Positions 8,978 through 18,592 are shown, counted from the first letter of the stretch. The stretch: DNA of 37,818 bases from Rhizobiales bacterium UBA3584 (GCA_002375765.1 DFMV01000019.1:7599-45416); one strand, 5' to 3'. Notes: generated by a model from the sequence alone, not told the origin. Program-made: numbers and translations.

Positions 8978-9285
8978 GGCGATACCCCCGGTTGCCGGAC
9001 GGTGCGGCCAAGTTCAATTGCCCGAAATGCGTTTTTTTAACCCGCACTGCCCGTTGCCCGATCTCATTTGCGGACCGGATCGATGGGCGATCAAAGGGGA
9101 GCGCTCACCGCAAGTCCAGCAATGTCGGCGTTAATGGTAAACTGCGGACTACGGGGCTGCGGACCCGGCAGGCTGCAAACTCTGCACCCCGGTACCGCAT
9201 TTCTATTTCGTAAGCATTACTGGCGCACAAGCGGTGCCGTCCCTAGATTGACCTGAGCTTGCAGCGAACAAAGGGAACAGTTTCG
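8978..9285. other. Intergenic region between divergent genes
   Basis: 308 nt between the membrane protein (-) and the DinB gene (+). I see no open frame with a ribosome site, no tRNA fold and no terminator. It presumably carries both divergent promoters, but only an isolated TTGACC (9246-9251), without a -10 at correct spacing, could be picked out. Confidence 0.5.
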
Positions 9286-9786
9286 ATGATCACACCGGAA
9301 TATGCGCGCACCATGGCCCGCTACAATGCCGAACTCAACCGCCGTGTTTACGGGGCGGCACTGCGGCTTTCCGATGAGCAGAGACGATCGGACGAAGGGG
9401 CCTTCTGGAAATCGATCCACGCAACGCTCAGCCATCTTTACTGGGCGGACCGCATCTGGCTCTCACGCTTCGGCGCCGCAAAGGCACCCGAGGTTCCAAT
9501 CGCACGCAGCGGCGCCATGATCGAGGATTTCGATACCCTGTGGGCGCAGCGGCAGGAACTGGACCAGGTGCTCATCGAGTGGGCCGACGCCATGACGCCC
9601 GACGAAATCGCGGGCGATCTGTCCTGGCGCAGCGGCGCAACCGGACGCGACATGACCAAGCCGCGCGCCCTGCTCATCATGCAGATATTCAACCACCAGA
9701 CACACCACCGCGGTCAGGTTCACGCGCTGATCACCCGGTTCGGCGAAAAGACCGGCGATACCGATTTACCGTTCGTGCTGCCCTGA
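9286..9786 (+). CDS. DinB-family (DinB/YfiT fold) protein
   Basis: 166 residues from the ATG at 9286, with AAAGGGAACAG upstream. It is a four-helix bundle of the DinB type. The metal-binding His triad is visible: His50 in LSHLYWAD, and His137 and His141 in NHQTHHRGQ. Relatives include damage-induced DinB of Bacillus and thiol transferases such as bacillithiol and mycothiol S-transferases. Nothing here indicates the substrate, so only a metal-dependent enzyme fold is claimed. It is a single gene, convergent with the broken MOSC gene. Confidence 0.9.
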   Translation: MITPEYARTMARYNAELNRRVYGAALRLSDEQRRSDEGAFWKSIHATLSHLYWADRIWLSRFGAAKAPEVPIARSGAMIEDFDTLWAQRQELDQVLIEWADAMTPDEIAGDLSWRSGATGRDMTKPRALLIMQIFNHQTHHRGQVHALITRFGEKTGDTDLPFVLP

Positions 9787-9798
9787 CGGGTAAATGCT

Positions 9799-10343
9799 CT
9801 AAACGCGTTCGAGCCGGATATGGGGCTCTGCCGGCAAGGCGATTTCGATTGCATCGCCTGCCCTGACCGAACCGCCCTTGAGAACGATCGTCATAATGCC
9901 GGTGCGCAACAGCGGCGTGCCGTCCTCGCGCTTGCCCACCATCAGCTTGAGCAGTCCGGGACTGAATTTTCGATCTGCGAGCAGGGATTGCGCAGGCCGG
10001 TGACGCTCAGGCGCACCTCGCCGATGGCAAGAATGGTGCCGCGTGGCAGGCCGATGAGATCAATGCCCTGCGTCGTGATGTTTTCGCCCAGCGCACCGGG
10101 CGCCACCTCAAACCCCAGTCCATTGACCTCGTCGAGCAGTTCGGACGCGATCAGGTGAACCTGCCGCAAATTGGGCTGGGTCGGATCGACGGCCACGCGG
10201 GAGCGGTGTTTGACCGTCGTGCCCGCATGAGCATCGCCGGCAACGCCGAGTCCGGCGACGATATCGATGAACATGGCAGTTGTTTTGGAAAAACCGTGTC
10301 GGCGCGCGCAATGCACGCCAACGACCGAACCCGCCGAACTCAC
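9799..10343 (-). pseudogene. MOSC-domain protein, broken by a one-base frameshift
   Basis: The intact first part (from a GTG at 10343) reads through VAGLGVAGDAHAG, VKHRSRVAVDPTQPNLRQVHLI and VTGLRNPCSQIEN, a MOSC domain of the molybdenum-cofactor sulfurase C-terminal type. The frame then stops at 9942. In the next frame translation continues SPGLLKLMVGKREDG, LLRTGIMTIVLKGG and ends PHIRLERV at the TAG at 9799-9801. Adding one T in the T-run at 9967-9970 would restore IENFSPGLL and a normal protein of about 181 residues. The Cys of NPC is present. It is either a recent pseudogene or a sequencing error. The start overlaps the zapA stop (GTGA). Confidence 0.85.
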
Positions 10344-10729
10344 GAGTTGCCCTGGGGCTCCTGACCGGCGGAATCGACTGCCGTTGCGATCGATTCGATG
10401 CGGCGCGCCACATCTGCCAGCTTGGCGGCAAACTTGCTTTCCATGGTTTCCGCTTCGGCGGCCACGTCATTGCCTGCCTTGGTCACGGTCTGAAGCTCGG
10501 CCCGCAACTGATCGAGCTTGCGTTCGGCCTCGACAAGTTCATCGACCACCGCAATACCGGCCATGACCGTCAGGCGGTTGTCGCCGATCTCCCCGAACGT
10601 TCCCTTGTAGTCGTCGATGTAGCGGTTGAACCGGGTGGCCAGGGACGAGAGATGGGTTTCCTGCCCGTCCTCGCATGCCATGCGGTATTTGCGGCCGTTG
10701 ATTTCGACGCTGACTTCAGCCACGGGCAT
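10340..10729 (-). CDS. zapA: ZapA-family cell division protein
   Basis: 129 residues. The N-terminal globular part (VSVEINGRKYRMACEDGQE, then LATRFNRYIDDYK) matches ZapA, followed by GDNRLTVMAGIAVVDEL and a long C-terminal coiled-coil helix (about 65-115). ZapA bundles FtsZ filaments at the division site. The gene overlaps the upstream DUF4164 gene by 14 nt and the MOSC gene downstream by 4 nt. In related genomes zapA lies close to 6S RNA and fau; here three genes separate them. Confidence 0.92.
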   Translation of the reverse strand: MPVAEVSVEINGRKYRMACEDGQETHLSSLATRFNRYIDDYKGTFGEIGDNRLTVMAGIAVVDELVEAERKLDQLRAELQTVTKAGNDVAAEAETMESKFAAKLADVARRIESIATAVDSAGQEPQGNS

Positions 10730-11015
10730 CTCCTTCTTCGAGCACCGAGCGCACGCTGGTCATCGCTTCCTCTATCCGCCTCGCGACGATTTCTGCGGCC
10801 TGGTCGAGCTTGTCCGCCCGCGCATTGGCCCGGTCGAGATCTCCGGCCAGCCGCTGGCCGTCGGCCTGGAGCTGGGATGAGGTGCGCAACCGCCCCGACA
10901 GCGAACGAACCGAAGTGTCGAGCCGGTTCAGCGCGCGGTCGAGCCGTTCGATGGCGGTGGTGAAGCTCTCTCCGGTCGATGGCGATGTCACTTTGGGCGC
11001 GTCCTTCGAATCCAT
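10716..11015 (-). CDS. DUF4164-type small coiled-coil protein
   Basis: 99 residues from the ATG at 11015, behind AGAGG. The longer frame to 11090 has no ribosome site. After a short polar N-terminus, residues about 18-95 are an almost continuous coiled coil rich in Arg, Leu, Ala and Asp (AIERLDRALNRLDTSVRSL, then LDRANARADKLDQAAEIV). Its position immediately before zapA and divergent from tkt is where Hyphomicrobiales carry DUF4164 genes. A role with ZapA in division is plausible from coupling but not shown. Confidence 0.8.
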   Translation of the reverse strand: MDSKDAPKVTSPSTGESFTTAIERLDRALNRLDTSVRSLSGRLRTSSQLQADGQRLAGDLDRANARADKLDQAAEIVARRIEEAMTSVRSVLEEGDARG

Positions 11016-11094
11016 TGCCTCTGTGGCCCACAATAACCCCAAAAGTGGCGGAAATGGCAAGGGCACCCCTCGCCCCGCTACCGCCGTCACGACA

Positions 11095-11122
11095 TTGACT
11101 CGATACCCGGACCTGTTATGTG
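11095..11122 (+). promoter_or_regulatory. Possible tkt promoter
   Basis: TTGACT (11095-11100) followed after 16 nt by TATGTG (11117-11122), in the 185-nt gap between divergent DUF4164 and tkt. The -35 is good for an alphaproteobacterial housekeeping sigma factor; the -10 is weak. Confidence 0.4.
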
Positions 11123-11200
11123 TCTGCCTCGCGCGACCGGGCCGTCTCGTGCGGACCGCCGCATCGCCATTTTTCCTAACGTCGAACGCTTCGGGATACC

Positions 11201-13180
11201 ATGACAGATAGAGCCAAACACGATGCCATGGCCAATGCCATTCGCGCCCTTTCCATGGACGCCGTGCAGGCCGCCAATTCCGGCCACCCCGGACTGCCCA
11301 TGGGCGGCGCCGACATCGCCACCGTGCTGTTCACCAAGATCATGAAATTCGATCCCAAGGCGCCCCACTGGCCGGACCGTGACCGGTTCGTGCTCTCGGC
11401 GGGCCACGGCTCGATGCTGCTCTATTCCTCGCTGTACCTTCTGGGCTACGAGGACATGACGCTCGACGACATCAAGAATTTCCGCCAGCTTGGCTACGAG
11501 ACCGCAGGTCACCCCGAATACGGCCACGCGGACGGGATCGAAACCACCACCGGCCCTCTCGGACAGGGCCTGGGCAATTCGGTCGGCATGGCGATCGCCG
11601 AAGCCCATCTCAACGCCGAATTCGGCGACGATCTGGTCAATCATTTCACTTATGTCTATGCCGGTGACGGATGCCTGATGGAAGGCATTTCCCAGGAGTC
11701 GATCTCGCTGGCCGGGCATCTGAAACTCAACAAGCTCATCGTCATCTGGGACAACAACGACATCACCATCGACGGCAAGGTCTCGATGGCGGATTCGACC
11801 GACCAGATAGCCCGTTTCAAGGCGGTTGGCTGGAACACGATGGAAATCGACGGCCACGATCCCGACCAGATCGAAGCGGCCCTTAAGGACGCCCAGAAAT
11901 CCGACAAGCCCACGCTGATTTCGGCCAAGACGACCATCGGCTTTGGTTCGCCCAACAAGGCCGGCACCTCCAAGGCCCACGGCTCCCCCCTCGGCAATGA
12001 CGAAATTGCACTGGCCAAGGCTGAACTCGGCTGGAAATACGGTCCGTTCGAAGTGCCCGAAGACCTGATGGATGCCTGGCGCCTGGCCGGCAATCGCGGC
12101 ACCAAGGCACGCAGCGCCTGGACCGACCGCCTCAATGCCACTGACGCGGAAACCAAAGCGGAATTCGAACGCCGGATGCGCGGCGACCTGCCCGAAGCGC
12201 TCAAGACGGCCATGGCCGACTACAAGCGCAAACTGGCCGAGGAAAAGCCCAAGCTGGCCACCCGCGCCTCCTCCCAGAAAGCGCTGGAAGTCATCAACGG
12301 CGCCATGCCCGAAACGATCGGCGGCTCGGCCGATCTGACCGGCTCGAACAACACCAACACGTCCCAGACCCTGCCCTTCACCTCCAACGACTATTCTGGC
12401 CGCTATATCCACTACGGGATCCGCGAGCACGGCATGGTCGCGGCCATGAACGGCATTGCGCTCCATGGGGGGCTTTACCCCTATGGCGGCACCTTCCTGA
12501 CCTTTACCGATTACTGCCGCCCCTCGATCCGACTGGCCGCACTGATGGGCATTCGTGTGGGGCTGGTCATGACCCACGACTCAATCGGCCTGGGCGAAGA
12601 CGGCCCCACTCACCAGCCGGTCGAGCATCTTGCCGCCCTGCGGGCCATTCCCGGCCTTCTGGTCTTCCGTCCCGCCGACGCCATGGAAGCGGCCGAATGC
12701 TGGGAAATCGCCCTTGAGCGCTTCAAACAGCCGTCTGTCCTGGCGCTTTCGCGCCAGAACCTGCCCACCCTGCGCACCGAATACTCCAAGGACAACCTGT
12801 GCCTGCGCGGCGCCTATTCGATCTGGGGTGACAAGGACGCCGAAGTGGTGTTTTTCGGCACCGGTTCGGAAACCCAGCTTGCTGTCGAGGCCGCCAAGGA
12901 ACTGACCGATGAAGGCATTTCCGCCCGCGCGGTATCCGTGCCGTCCATGGAACTGTTCGCTGCCCAGTCCGACGACTACAAGCGCACCGTATTCGGCAAG
13001 GCACGCGCCCGCGTCGCCATCGAAGCCGGCGTCGAAATGGGATGGTCGAAATTCCTCGGTGAAAACGGCCGGTTCGTCGGCATGACCGGGTTCGGCGCAT
13101 CGGGCGAGATCAATGCGCTCTACAAGCACTTCGGTATTACGACCAAAGCCGCTGTTGAAGCGGCCAAGGCGCAACTTTAA
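11201..13180 (+). CDS. tkt: Transketolase
   Basis: 659 residues, full length. Thiamine diphosphate site: GDGCLMEG (155-162) with the [10 protein letters not shown] segment around 183-192. Substrate His residues are His29 (NSGHPG) and His69 (SAGHGS). The pyrimidine domain contains the Glu-bearing GIREHGM and [18 protein letters not shown]. It moves two-carbon units between ketose and aldose phosphates in the pentose phosphate pathway. It opens a tkt-gap-pgk-fba cluster; no RuBisCO or phosphoribulokinase gene is in the window, so a Calvin-cycle role is not indicated. A gene of 496 codons open on the opposite strand is a GC-rich shadow. Confidence 0.98.
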   Translation: MTDRAKHDAMANAIRALSMDAVQAANSGHPGLPMGGADIATVLFTKIMKFDPKAPHWPDRDRFVLSAGHGSMLLYSSLYLLGYEDMTLDDIKNFRQLGYETAGHPEYGHADGIETTTGPLGQGLGNSVGMAIAEAHLNAEFGDDLVNHFTYVYAGDGCLMEGISQESISLAGHLKLNKLIVIWDNNDITIDGKVSMADSTDQIARFKAVGWNTMEIDGHDPDQIEAALKDAQKSDKPTLISAKTTIGFGSPNKAGTSKAHGSPLGNDEIALAKAELGWKYGPFEVPEDLMDAWRLAGNRGTKARSAWTDRLNATDAETKAEFERRMRGDLPEALKTAMADYKRKLAEEKPKLATRASSQKALEVINGAMPETIGGSADLTGSNNTNTSQTLPFTSNDYSGRYIHYGIREHGMVAAMNGIALHGGLYPYGGTFLTFTDYCRPSIRLAALMGIRVGLVMTHDSIGLGEDGPTHQPVEHLAALRAIPGLLVFRPADAMEAAECWEIALERFKQPSVLALSRQNLPTLRTEYSKDNLCLRGAYSIWGDKDAEVVFFGTGSETQLAVEAAKELTDEGISARAVSVPSMELFAAQSDDYKRTVFGKARARVAIEAGVEMGWSKFLGENGRFVGMTGFGASGEINALYKHFGITTKAAVEAAKAQL

Positions 13181-13195
13181 GAGATTTTCGACTTC

Positions 13196-13213
13196 GGGGC
13201 GCGCAAGCGCCCC
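13196..13213 (+). other. Stable hairpin between tkt and gap
   Basis: GGGGCGC, a GCAA tetraloop and GCGCCCC form a 7-bp GC-only stem of the GNRA-loop type. TTCCCTCC follows instead of a T-run, so it is probably not a full terminator. It could protect the tkt 3' end or be a processing or pausing site that sets tkt/gap ratios. Confidence 0.55.
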
Positions 13214-13254
13214 TTCCCTCCCGTTCGGCATACCCATACTCAAGGAGTAGCTCA

Positions 13255-14262
13255 ATGACCGTCCGCGTCGCCATCAACGGATTTGGCCGCATCGGCCGCA
13301 ACGTCCTGCGCGCTATCGTCGAATCCGGCCGCACCGACATCGAAGTCGTTGCCATCAACGATCTCGGGCCGGTTGAAACCAATGCCCATCTGATCCGCTA
13401 CGATTCGGTGCATGGCCGTTTTCCCGGCACGGTGACGGTTTCGGGCGACACGATCGACGTGGGCCGCGGCCCCATCAAGGTAACTGCCGTCCGCAACCCC
13501 GCCGAATTGCCGCATGGCGAAATGGGCGTCGACATCGTGATGGAATGCACGGGCATTTTCACGTCCAAGGAAAAGGCTTCGGCACACCTGGAGGCCGGCG
13601 CAAAGAAAGTGATCGTTTCCGCCCCCGCCGACGGCGCGGACCTGACGGTGGTCTATGGCGTCAACCACGACAAGCTTTCGAGCGAGCATACGGTAATCTC
13701 GAATGCCTCATGCACGACCAACTGTCTGGCCCCGGTCGCTTATGTGCTCAACGAAGCCGTGGGCATCGAAAAGGGCTTCATGACCACGATCCATTCCTAC
13801 ACCGGTGACCAGCCCACGCTCGACACCATGCACAAGGATCTCTATCGCGGCCGCGCTGCAGCGCTTTCGATGATCCCGACCACCACCGGCGCCGCCAAGG
13901 CCGTAGGCCTGGTCCTGCCCGAACTCAACGGCAAGCTCGACGGCACCTCGATCCGCGTGCCGACCCCCAACGTCTCGGTTGTCGATTTCAAGTTCATCGC
14001 CAAAAAGACCACTTCGGTCGAAGAGATCAACGCGGCGATCAAGACCGCTGCCGAAGGCAAGCTCAAGGGCATTCTGGGCTTTACCGACGAAAAGCTGGTG
14101 TCGACCGATTTCAATCACGACCCCCATTCCTCGATCTTCCACATGGACCAGACCAAGGTCATGGAAGGCACTTTTGTTCGCATCCTGTCCTGGTACGACA
14201 ATGAATGGGGCTTCTCGAACCGCATGAGCGACACTGCCGTAGCCTTTGGCAAGGTGCTCTGA
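13255..14262 (+). CDS. gap: Glyceraldehyde-3-phosphate dehydrogenase, type I
   Basis: 335 residues. The NAD fold starts with [10 protein letters not shown] (7-16). The catalytic Cys153 lies in [12 protein letters not shown], with the general-base His180 in TIHSYTGDQ. The IND motif at 34-36 suits NAD binding. It oxidises glyceraldehyde-3-phosphate to 1,3-bisphosphoglycerate, the substrate of the pgk product next door. AAGGAG lies 10 nt before the ATG. A strong hairpin follows the gene. Confidence 0.98.
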   Translation: MTVRVAINGFGRIGRNVLRAIVESGRTDIEVVAINDLGPVETNAHLIRYDSVHGRFPGTVTVSGDTIDVGRGPIKVTAVRNPAELPHGEMGVDIVMECTGIFTSKEKASAHLEAGAKKVIVSAPADGADLTVVYGVNHDKLSSEHTVISNASCTTNCLAPVAYVLNEAVGIEKGFMTTIHSYTGDQPTLDTMHKDLYRGRAAALSMIPTTTGAAKAVGLVLPELNGKLDGTSIRVPTPNVSVVDFKFIAKKTTSVEEINAAIKTAAEGKLKGILGFTDEKLVSTDFNHDPHSSIFHMDQTKVMEGTFVRILSWYDNEWGFSNRMSDTAVAFGKVL

Positions 14263-14285
14263 GTTCACACGACTGCCAATCGAAG

Positions 14286-14312
14286 GGCGCTCCTCTCGGG
14301 AGCGCCTTTTTC
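14286..14312 (+). terminator. Terminator after gap
   Basis: GGCGCTCC (14286-14293) pairs with GGAGCGCC (14299-14306) around a short loop and is followed by TTTTTC. It should end or attenuate transcription before pgk. Confidence 0.85.
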
Positions 14313-14387
14313 TTGCCTATCGCCTGCCCTTGGGTCACTGTGATGCCCGAGGGAAAATTTCGAATTCCAGACCGAGTGGATGCGACC

Positions 14388-15599
14388 ATGACTGCCGCCT
14401 TCAAGACCCTTGACGATTTCGAGTTCGATGGAAAACGCGTGCTTGTCCGCGTCGACCTCAATGTGCCCGTCAAGGACGGCAAGGTGGGCGACACCACCCG
14501 CATCGAGCGCGTGGCTCACACCATCCAGGAGATCGCCAACAAGGGCGGCTTGCCCATCCTGCTCGCCCATTTCGGACGCCCCAAGGGCAAGGTCGATCCC
14601 GAAATGAGCCTCAAGGTGGTGGTGGACGCCCTGCACAGGATCATCGGCAAGCCCGTTCATTTCGCGCCGACCGACTGGACCGATGTTTCCCAGGCAAGAA
14701 AGGTGATTGATGGTGCCGAGGCCGGATCGGTGGTCTTAATGGAGAACACCCGCTTTCATCCCGGCGAAGAAAAAAATGATCCCGAATTGGTCGCCACCAT
14801 GGCGTCGTTGGGCGATCTCTATGTCAATGATGCGTTTTCTGCCGCTCACCGCGCGCACGCTTCAACCACGGGCCTGGCTCAAAAGCTGCCCGCTGCCGCC
14901 GGCCGCGCCATGGGAGCTGAACTCAAGGCGCTCGAAGCGGGTCTGGGCAATCCCCAAAAGCCGGTCATCGCCATTGTCGGCGGGGCAAAGGTGTCCAGCA
15001 AGATCGATCTGCTTGAAAATCTCGTCACCAAGGTCGAGGCGCTGGTGATCGGCGGCGGCATGGCAAATACCTTCATTTACGCCCTTGGCTATGATGTGGG
15101 CAAATCGCTGTGCGAACGCGACCTCAAGGAAACCGCGCTGCGCATCATGGACAAGGCCGAAGAAGCCCGCTGCGCCATTATCCTGCCCATCGACGGCGTG
15201 GTAGCCTGGCACTTCAAGGCCGATACGCCCTCGCGAGTCTATGGGCTGGACGCCATCGACAAGGATGGCATGGTGCTCGATGCCGGGCCGCAATCGGTTG
15301 AAAAGATCAAGACCGCTATCAACGAAGCCAGGACCATCGTCTGGAACGGCCCGCTGGGCGCCTTCGAGATGACCCCCTTCGACAAGGCAACGGTGGAAGT
15401 TGCCAGACACGCCGCCGAACGCACGAAAAAGGGGCTGCTGACCTCGGTCGCCGGTGGCGGTGATACCGTAGCGGCCCTGGCTCATGCCGGCGTCAAGGAC
15501 AGCTTCACCTACGTTTCAACCGCCGGTGGCGCGTTCCTGGAATGGATGGAGGGCAAGCCTCTACCCGGAGTTGATGCGCTCGCGCAGGGCCAAGGATAG
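14388..15599 (+). CDS. pgk: Phosphoglycerate kinase
   Basis: 403 residues from the ATG at 14388 ([18 protein letters not shown]); the open frame begins 183 nt earlier but would cross the gap terminator. RVDLNVP at 21-27, [34 protein letters not shown] and a C-terminal [11 protein letters not shown] are all family motifs for 3-phosphoglycerate and ATP binding. It transfers phosphate from 1,3-bisphosphoglycerate to ADP. The ribosome site (GTGGA) is modest. It ends before a 13-bp stem-loop ahead of fba. Confidence 0.97.
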   Translation: MTAAFKTLDDFEFDGKRVLVRVDLNVPVKDGKVGDTTRIERVAHTIQEIANKGGLPILLAHFGRPKGKVDPEMSLKVVVDALHRIIGKPVHFAPTDWTDVSQARKVIDGAEAGSVVLMENTRFHPGEEKNDPELVATMASLGDLYVNDAFSAAHRAHASTTGLAQKLPAAAGRAMGAELKALEAGLGNPQKPVIAIVGGAKVSSKIDLLENLVTKVEALVIGGGMANTFIYALGYDVGKSLCERDLKETALRIMDKAEEARCAIILPIDGVVAWHFKADTPSRVYGLDAIDKDGMVLDAGPQSVEKIKTAINEARTIVWNGPLGAFEMTPFDKATVEVARHAAERTKKGLLTSVAGGGDTVAALAHAGVKDSFTYVSTAGGAFLEWMEGKPLPGVDALAQGQG

Positions 15600-15632
15600 G
15601 TTGTTCCCGTTACCCGCCTAATCCCTTCGTTC

Positions 15633-15679
15633 AATACCCGAACGTCTAATCGATTGTGACCCTCACGTTCGGGTATTTT
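15633..15679 (+). terminator. Long stem-loop between pgk and fba
   Basis: AATACCCGAACGT (15633-15645) and ACGTTCGGGTATT (15665-15677) are perfect 13-nt inverted repeats with a 19-nt loop and two further T after the stem. It could be a terminator or attenuator; the large loop containing palindromic AATCGATT also allows a protein-binding role. Confidence 0.6.
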
Positions 15680-15715
15680 GAGCCCCATATTCACATCCAT
15701 GGGGTTTAGCGTCCG

Positions 15716-16738
15716 ATGTCTCGACTGAGCGAGATCGCCAACCAGCTCGTTGCGCCCGGCAAGGGCATCCTGGCCGCCGACGAATCCACCGGCACCATCA
15801 AGAAGCGCTTCGATTCCATCTCTCTGGAATCCACCGAAACCAGTCGTCGCGACTATCGCGAGATGCTGTTCGGTGCCACCGAGGCGATGACCGACTATAT
15901 TTCCGGCGTCATCCTGTTCGATGAAACCATCCGCCAATCAGCCGCCGATGGCACGCCCTTCGTCGACATGCTGCGCGCCACCAACTGCCTGCCCGGCATC
16001 AAGGTCGATACCGGCGCCAAGCCCATGCCCGGCTATATCGATGAAACGGTGACGGAAGGCCTCGACGGCCTGCGTGACCGCCTCGCCGAATACGCGAGGA
16101 TCGGCGCCGCCTTTGCCAAATGGCGCGGCGTCATCGGCATCGGCGAAAACAAGCCCACCCGCGCCTCGGTCCATGCCAATGCTCACGCCCTGGCCCGCTA
16201 CGCAGCGCTCTGCCAGGAAGCCGGCATCGTGCCGATCGTCGAACCCGAAGTGCTGGCCGACGGCAAGCCGGGCGACCACACGATCGAGGTCTGCGAAAAG
16301 GTGACCACCGACACGCTGGGCGAAGTCTTCGAACAACTCCGCATGGCCGGTGTGGCTCTCGATGGCATGATCCTCAAACCCAATATGGTGATTCCTGGCG
16401 TCAACGGCCCCAAGGTTTCCATCGAAGAAGTCGCCGAGCGCACCGTGCGCACCCTCAAGGCCACGGTGCCCTCGATCGTTCCGGGCATTGCTTTCCTTTC
16501 GGGCGGCCAGACATCGGAACAGGCCAGCGCCAATCTCTCGGCGATGCACAATATCGGCAGGCTGCCCTGGGCGCTGACCTTCTCATATGGCCGCGCCCTG
16601 CAGGCCGAAGCCCTCCAGGCCTGGGGCGGCAAGGCGGAAAATGTAGAAGCGGGCCGCCGCGCCTTCATCCACCGGGCTCGCATGAATTCCCTGGCCTCGC
16701 TCGGCCAGTGGGCCCCTGAACTCGACAGGGCGGCCTGA
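15716..16738 (+). CDS. fba: Class I fructose-bisphosphate aldolase
   Basis: 340 residues. The Schiff-base Lys221 lies in GMILKPNMVIPG; supporting residues are Lys136 (FAKWRGVI), Glu176 (IVEPE) and Asp22 (AADESTGTIKKRF). This is the metal-independent class I enzyme of the animal type, found in many alphaproteobacteria, rather than the class II enzyme. It cleaves fructose-1,6-bisphosphate into two triose phosphates and completes the tkt-gap-pgk-fba set. The ATG has only a weak upstream purine stretch. A strong terminator follows after about 70 nt. Confidence 0.97.
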   Translation: MSRLSEIANQLVAPGKGILAADESTGTIKKRFDSISLESTETSRRDYREMLFGATEAMTDYISGVILFDETIRQSAADGTPFVDMLRATNCLPGIKVDTGAKPMPGYIDETVTEGLDGLRDRLAEYARIGAAFAKWRGVIGIGENKPTRASVHANAHALARYAALCQEAGIVPIVEPEVLADGKPGDHTIEVCEKVTTDTLGEVFEQLRMAGVALDGMILKPNMVIPGVNGPKVSIEEVAERTVRTLKATVPSIVPGIAFLSGGQTSEQASANLSAMHNIGRLPWALTFSYGRALQAEALQAWGGKAENVEAGRRAFIHRARMNSLASLGQWAPELDRAA

Positions 16739-16805
16739 ACGGTTTTTCCGGCGGCAAGGCCGGAAAAGCGCTGGCATCGTACTGCCGAATAGTCTTCCCA
16801 TACGC

Positions 16806-16841
16806 AAAGGGACGCTGTATCGACGCAGCGTCCCTTTTTTT
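16806..16841 (+). terminator. Strong terminator after fba
   Basis: AAAGGGACGCTG (16806-16817), an 8-nt loop and CAGCGTCCC run straight into seven T; the A-run pairs with the first T. A second GCCGGAAAA-type hairpin (16744-16767) upstream lacks a T-tract. Confidence 0.92.
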
Positions 16842-16884
16842 GTCATTGTTTGGCGGCAAAGGGGAGCGAAACGACTGGGGCACC

Positions 16885-17424
16885 ATGGCAGAAATATTTC
16901 TCATCGCAGAGCCGGAGATCACGGTTGAACGGCTCGAAGCCACCTTGGCACGCCTGCCGGCCGCCGCGCTTTTGCTCAAGGCCGGAGAGGAAGACGATTT
17001 CGCCTACACCGATCGCGCCAAAACACTGGCCAGGATCGCCCAGAAGCGCAATTGCGCCGTGCTGCTCGATAACCGTCCCGACCTGGTCCGGAAAGCCTAT
17101 GTCGATGGGGTGCATATGTCGGGCGGCATAAAGGCGTTGCGCGACGCTATCGACGAACTCAAACCCGATTTCATCGTGGGCACCGGCGATATCGGCTCGC
17201 GGCACGAGGCCATGACCCGGGGCGAGCTTGAGATCGACTACCTGATGTTTGGCGACCGTGACGATGTGGATGGGCGCGAGATGGCCGATTGGTGGGCCGA
17301 AACGTTCGAGGTGCCTTCGGTCTATTTCGCCAAGGCGTCCCAAGACCTCTCCGGACTGAAATCAGAATTTGCCGCCTTTGCTGAGGCCGAATGGGACAAA
17401 ATCGTGCCCGGAGATGCCGCATGA
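16885..17424 (+). CDS. Degenerate ThiE/TenI-like barrel protein
   Basis: 179 residues from the ATG at 16885 (GGGG just upstream); an earlier TTG start would overlap the fba terminator. NCAVLLDNRPDLVRKAYVDGVHMSG and the later GELEIDYLMFGD follow the thiamine-phosphate-synthase barrel order. However, the pyrophosphate loop with its Thr-x-Thr-Lys signature and the C-terminal GGI phosphate site are absent; VYFAKAS stands at the latter. Thiamine phosphate synthase activity is therefore doubtful, although automatic annotation would probably name it so. The stop overlaps the start of the Sel1-repeat gene (ATGA), implying coupled expression. Confidence 0.8.
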   Translation: MAEIFLIAEPEITVERLEATLARLPAAALLLKAGEEDDFAYTDRAKTLARIAQKRNCAVLLDNRPDLVRKAYVDGVHMSGGIKALRDAIDELKPDFIVGTGDIGSRHEAMTRGELEIDYLMFGDRDDVDGREMADWWAETFEVPSVYFAKASQDLSGLKSEFAAFAEAEWDKIVPGDAA

Positions 17425-18485
17425 GAATATCTGCAGCGCTCCTTGCCGGATTGGTGATGCTTTCGCCCATCTCCGCGACGGCCCAGTCCGAGCAGATGGA
17501 CGAGGCCCTCGACATATCGCGCATGCTGCTCAACCCGCCCGAGGGAGTGGATCTGGCCTATGGCGCTTTCCAGCGTGGTTATTATCTGACCGCCCTGCGA
17601 TTGGCCGAACGCCGCGCCGCCACCGGCGACGCCGTGGCCCAGACCCTGATCGGGGAAATTCACGCCAATGGGTTGGGCGTCCCCCAGGACATCCCCCGCG
17701 CCATCACCTGGTATGCCCAGGCCGACCAGAATGGCGATATCCAGGCGACCTTTCAGCTCGCCATGCTCTACCAGACCGGCGCCGGCGTGCCGCGTAACCG
17801 CGAACGCGCCGCCGCCCTGTTCAAGAAAGCCGCCGAGGGCGGCCACATGGCGGCCAAATACAATCTGGGCCTGCTCCATGTCGAGGGAACCTATGCCGAA
17901 CCCAACCTGGTCGAAGCGGCTGCATTGATCGGTGAGGCAGCGGAAGCCGGTCTGGCAGAAGCCCAATACGACTACGCTATCATGCTGCTCGAAGGGGCCG
18001 GTGTTGCGCCCGATACCGCCAGAGCGCTCGAGCTGCTCGAAATGGCCGCGGAGCAGGGCTTGCCCGAAGCGCAGGTCGAATACGCCACCTTGCTCTATAT
18101 GGGTGCCCGCGACGGCACACGGGATGCGCAAGGCGCCGCCCGTTGGTATGGCCGCGCCGCCGAGGCGGGCAATGCGGTGGGTCAGGTTCGCTATGCAATG
18201 ATGCTGGCTGCCGCCGAAGGGATAGAAGAGGATATCGAAACCGCCGCCATGTACCGCATTCTGGCCCGCCGGCAGGGTTTGACGGAAGACGCGCTCGACC
18301 AGATGTTGCGCGGCGTCGACCCCGCGACCCTTGCCCAAGCCGAGGAAAGAGCACGCTACTGGCCCGGCCTTCCCCCATCGGCGGATCCGGCGCCGCAGAC
18401 CCGGGAGGCCCCGGCGGTCGAGCCCATGCCCGGCAATCTCGACACCGTCCCGGTGCCCCTTGACGATCTTACCAACCCCGGATAA
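17421..18485 (+). CDS. Secreted Sel1-like repeat protein
   Basis: 354 residues. Residues 1-22 are a signal peptide ending SATAQ. From about 50 to 290 it is a run of Sel1-like alpha-alpha repeats with recurring patterns such as AVAQTLIGEIHANGLGVPQD, QATFQLAMLYQTGAGVPRN and AEAQYDYAIMLLEGAGVAPD. The C-terminus (about 315-354) is a Pro-rich, probably disordered tail. Sel1 repeat proteins are protein-interaction scaffolds, in bacteria often periplasmic; no partner is evident. It is coupled to the ThiE-like gene by a 4-nt overlap. Confidence 0.9.
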   Translation: MRISAALLAGLVMLSPISATAQSEQMDEALDISRMLLNPPEGVDLAYGAFQRGYYLTALRLAERRAATGDAVAQTLIGEIHANGLGVPQDIPRAITWYAQADQNGDIQATFQLAMLYQTGAGVPRNRERAAALFKKAAEGGHMAAKYNLGLLHVEGTYAEPNLVEAAALIGEAAEAGLAEAQYDYAIMLLEGAGVAPDTARALELLEMAAEQGLPEAQVEYATLLYMGARDGTRDAQGAARWYGRAAEAGNAVGQVRYAMMLAAAEGIEEDIETAAMYRILARRQGLTEDALDQMLRGVDPATLAQAEERARYWPGLPPSADPAPQTREAPAVEPMPGNLDTVPVPLDDLTNPG

Positions 18486-18592
18486 CCGCCAAGGCTTGAA
18501 AACCGGTCCGTTCTGGGGCAAAAGCCCATCCCACCAGTCTTATCGGCCCTGAGCGCCCATCCGCGCGGGCGCAGCAACGAAAAGTTTTTGCA

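Noticed and set aside
11087..12577. 496-codon open frame antisense to tkt
   Set aside because: Low-complexity Gly/Val/Arg-rich translation, exactly opposite a well-conserved gene; a GC-bias artefact.
11201..16738. Calvin-cycle (cbb) operon
   Set aside because: tkt, gap, pgk and fba occur in cbb operons, but no RuBisCO, phosphoribulokinase or CbbR gene is present, so ordinary glycolysis and pentose phosphate metabolism explain the set.
16744..16767. Second terminator after fba
   Set aside because: Good TTTTCCGGC/GCCGGAAAA stem but no T-tract on either strand; the strong terminator is at 16806-16841.
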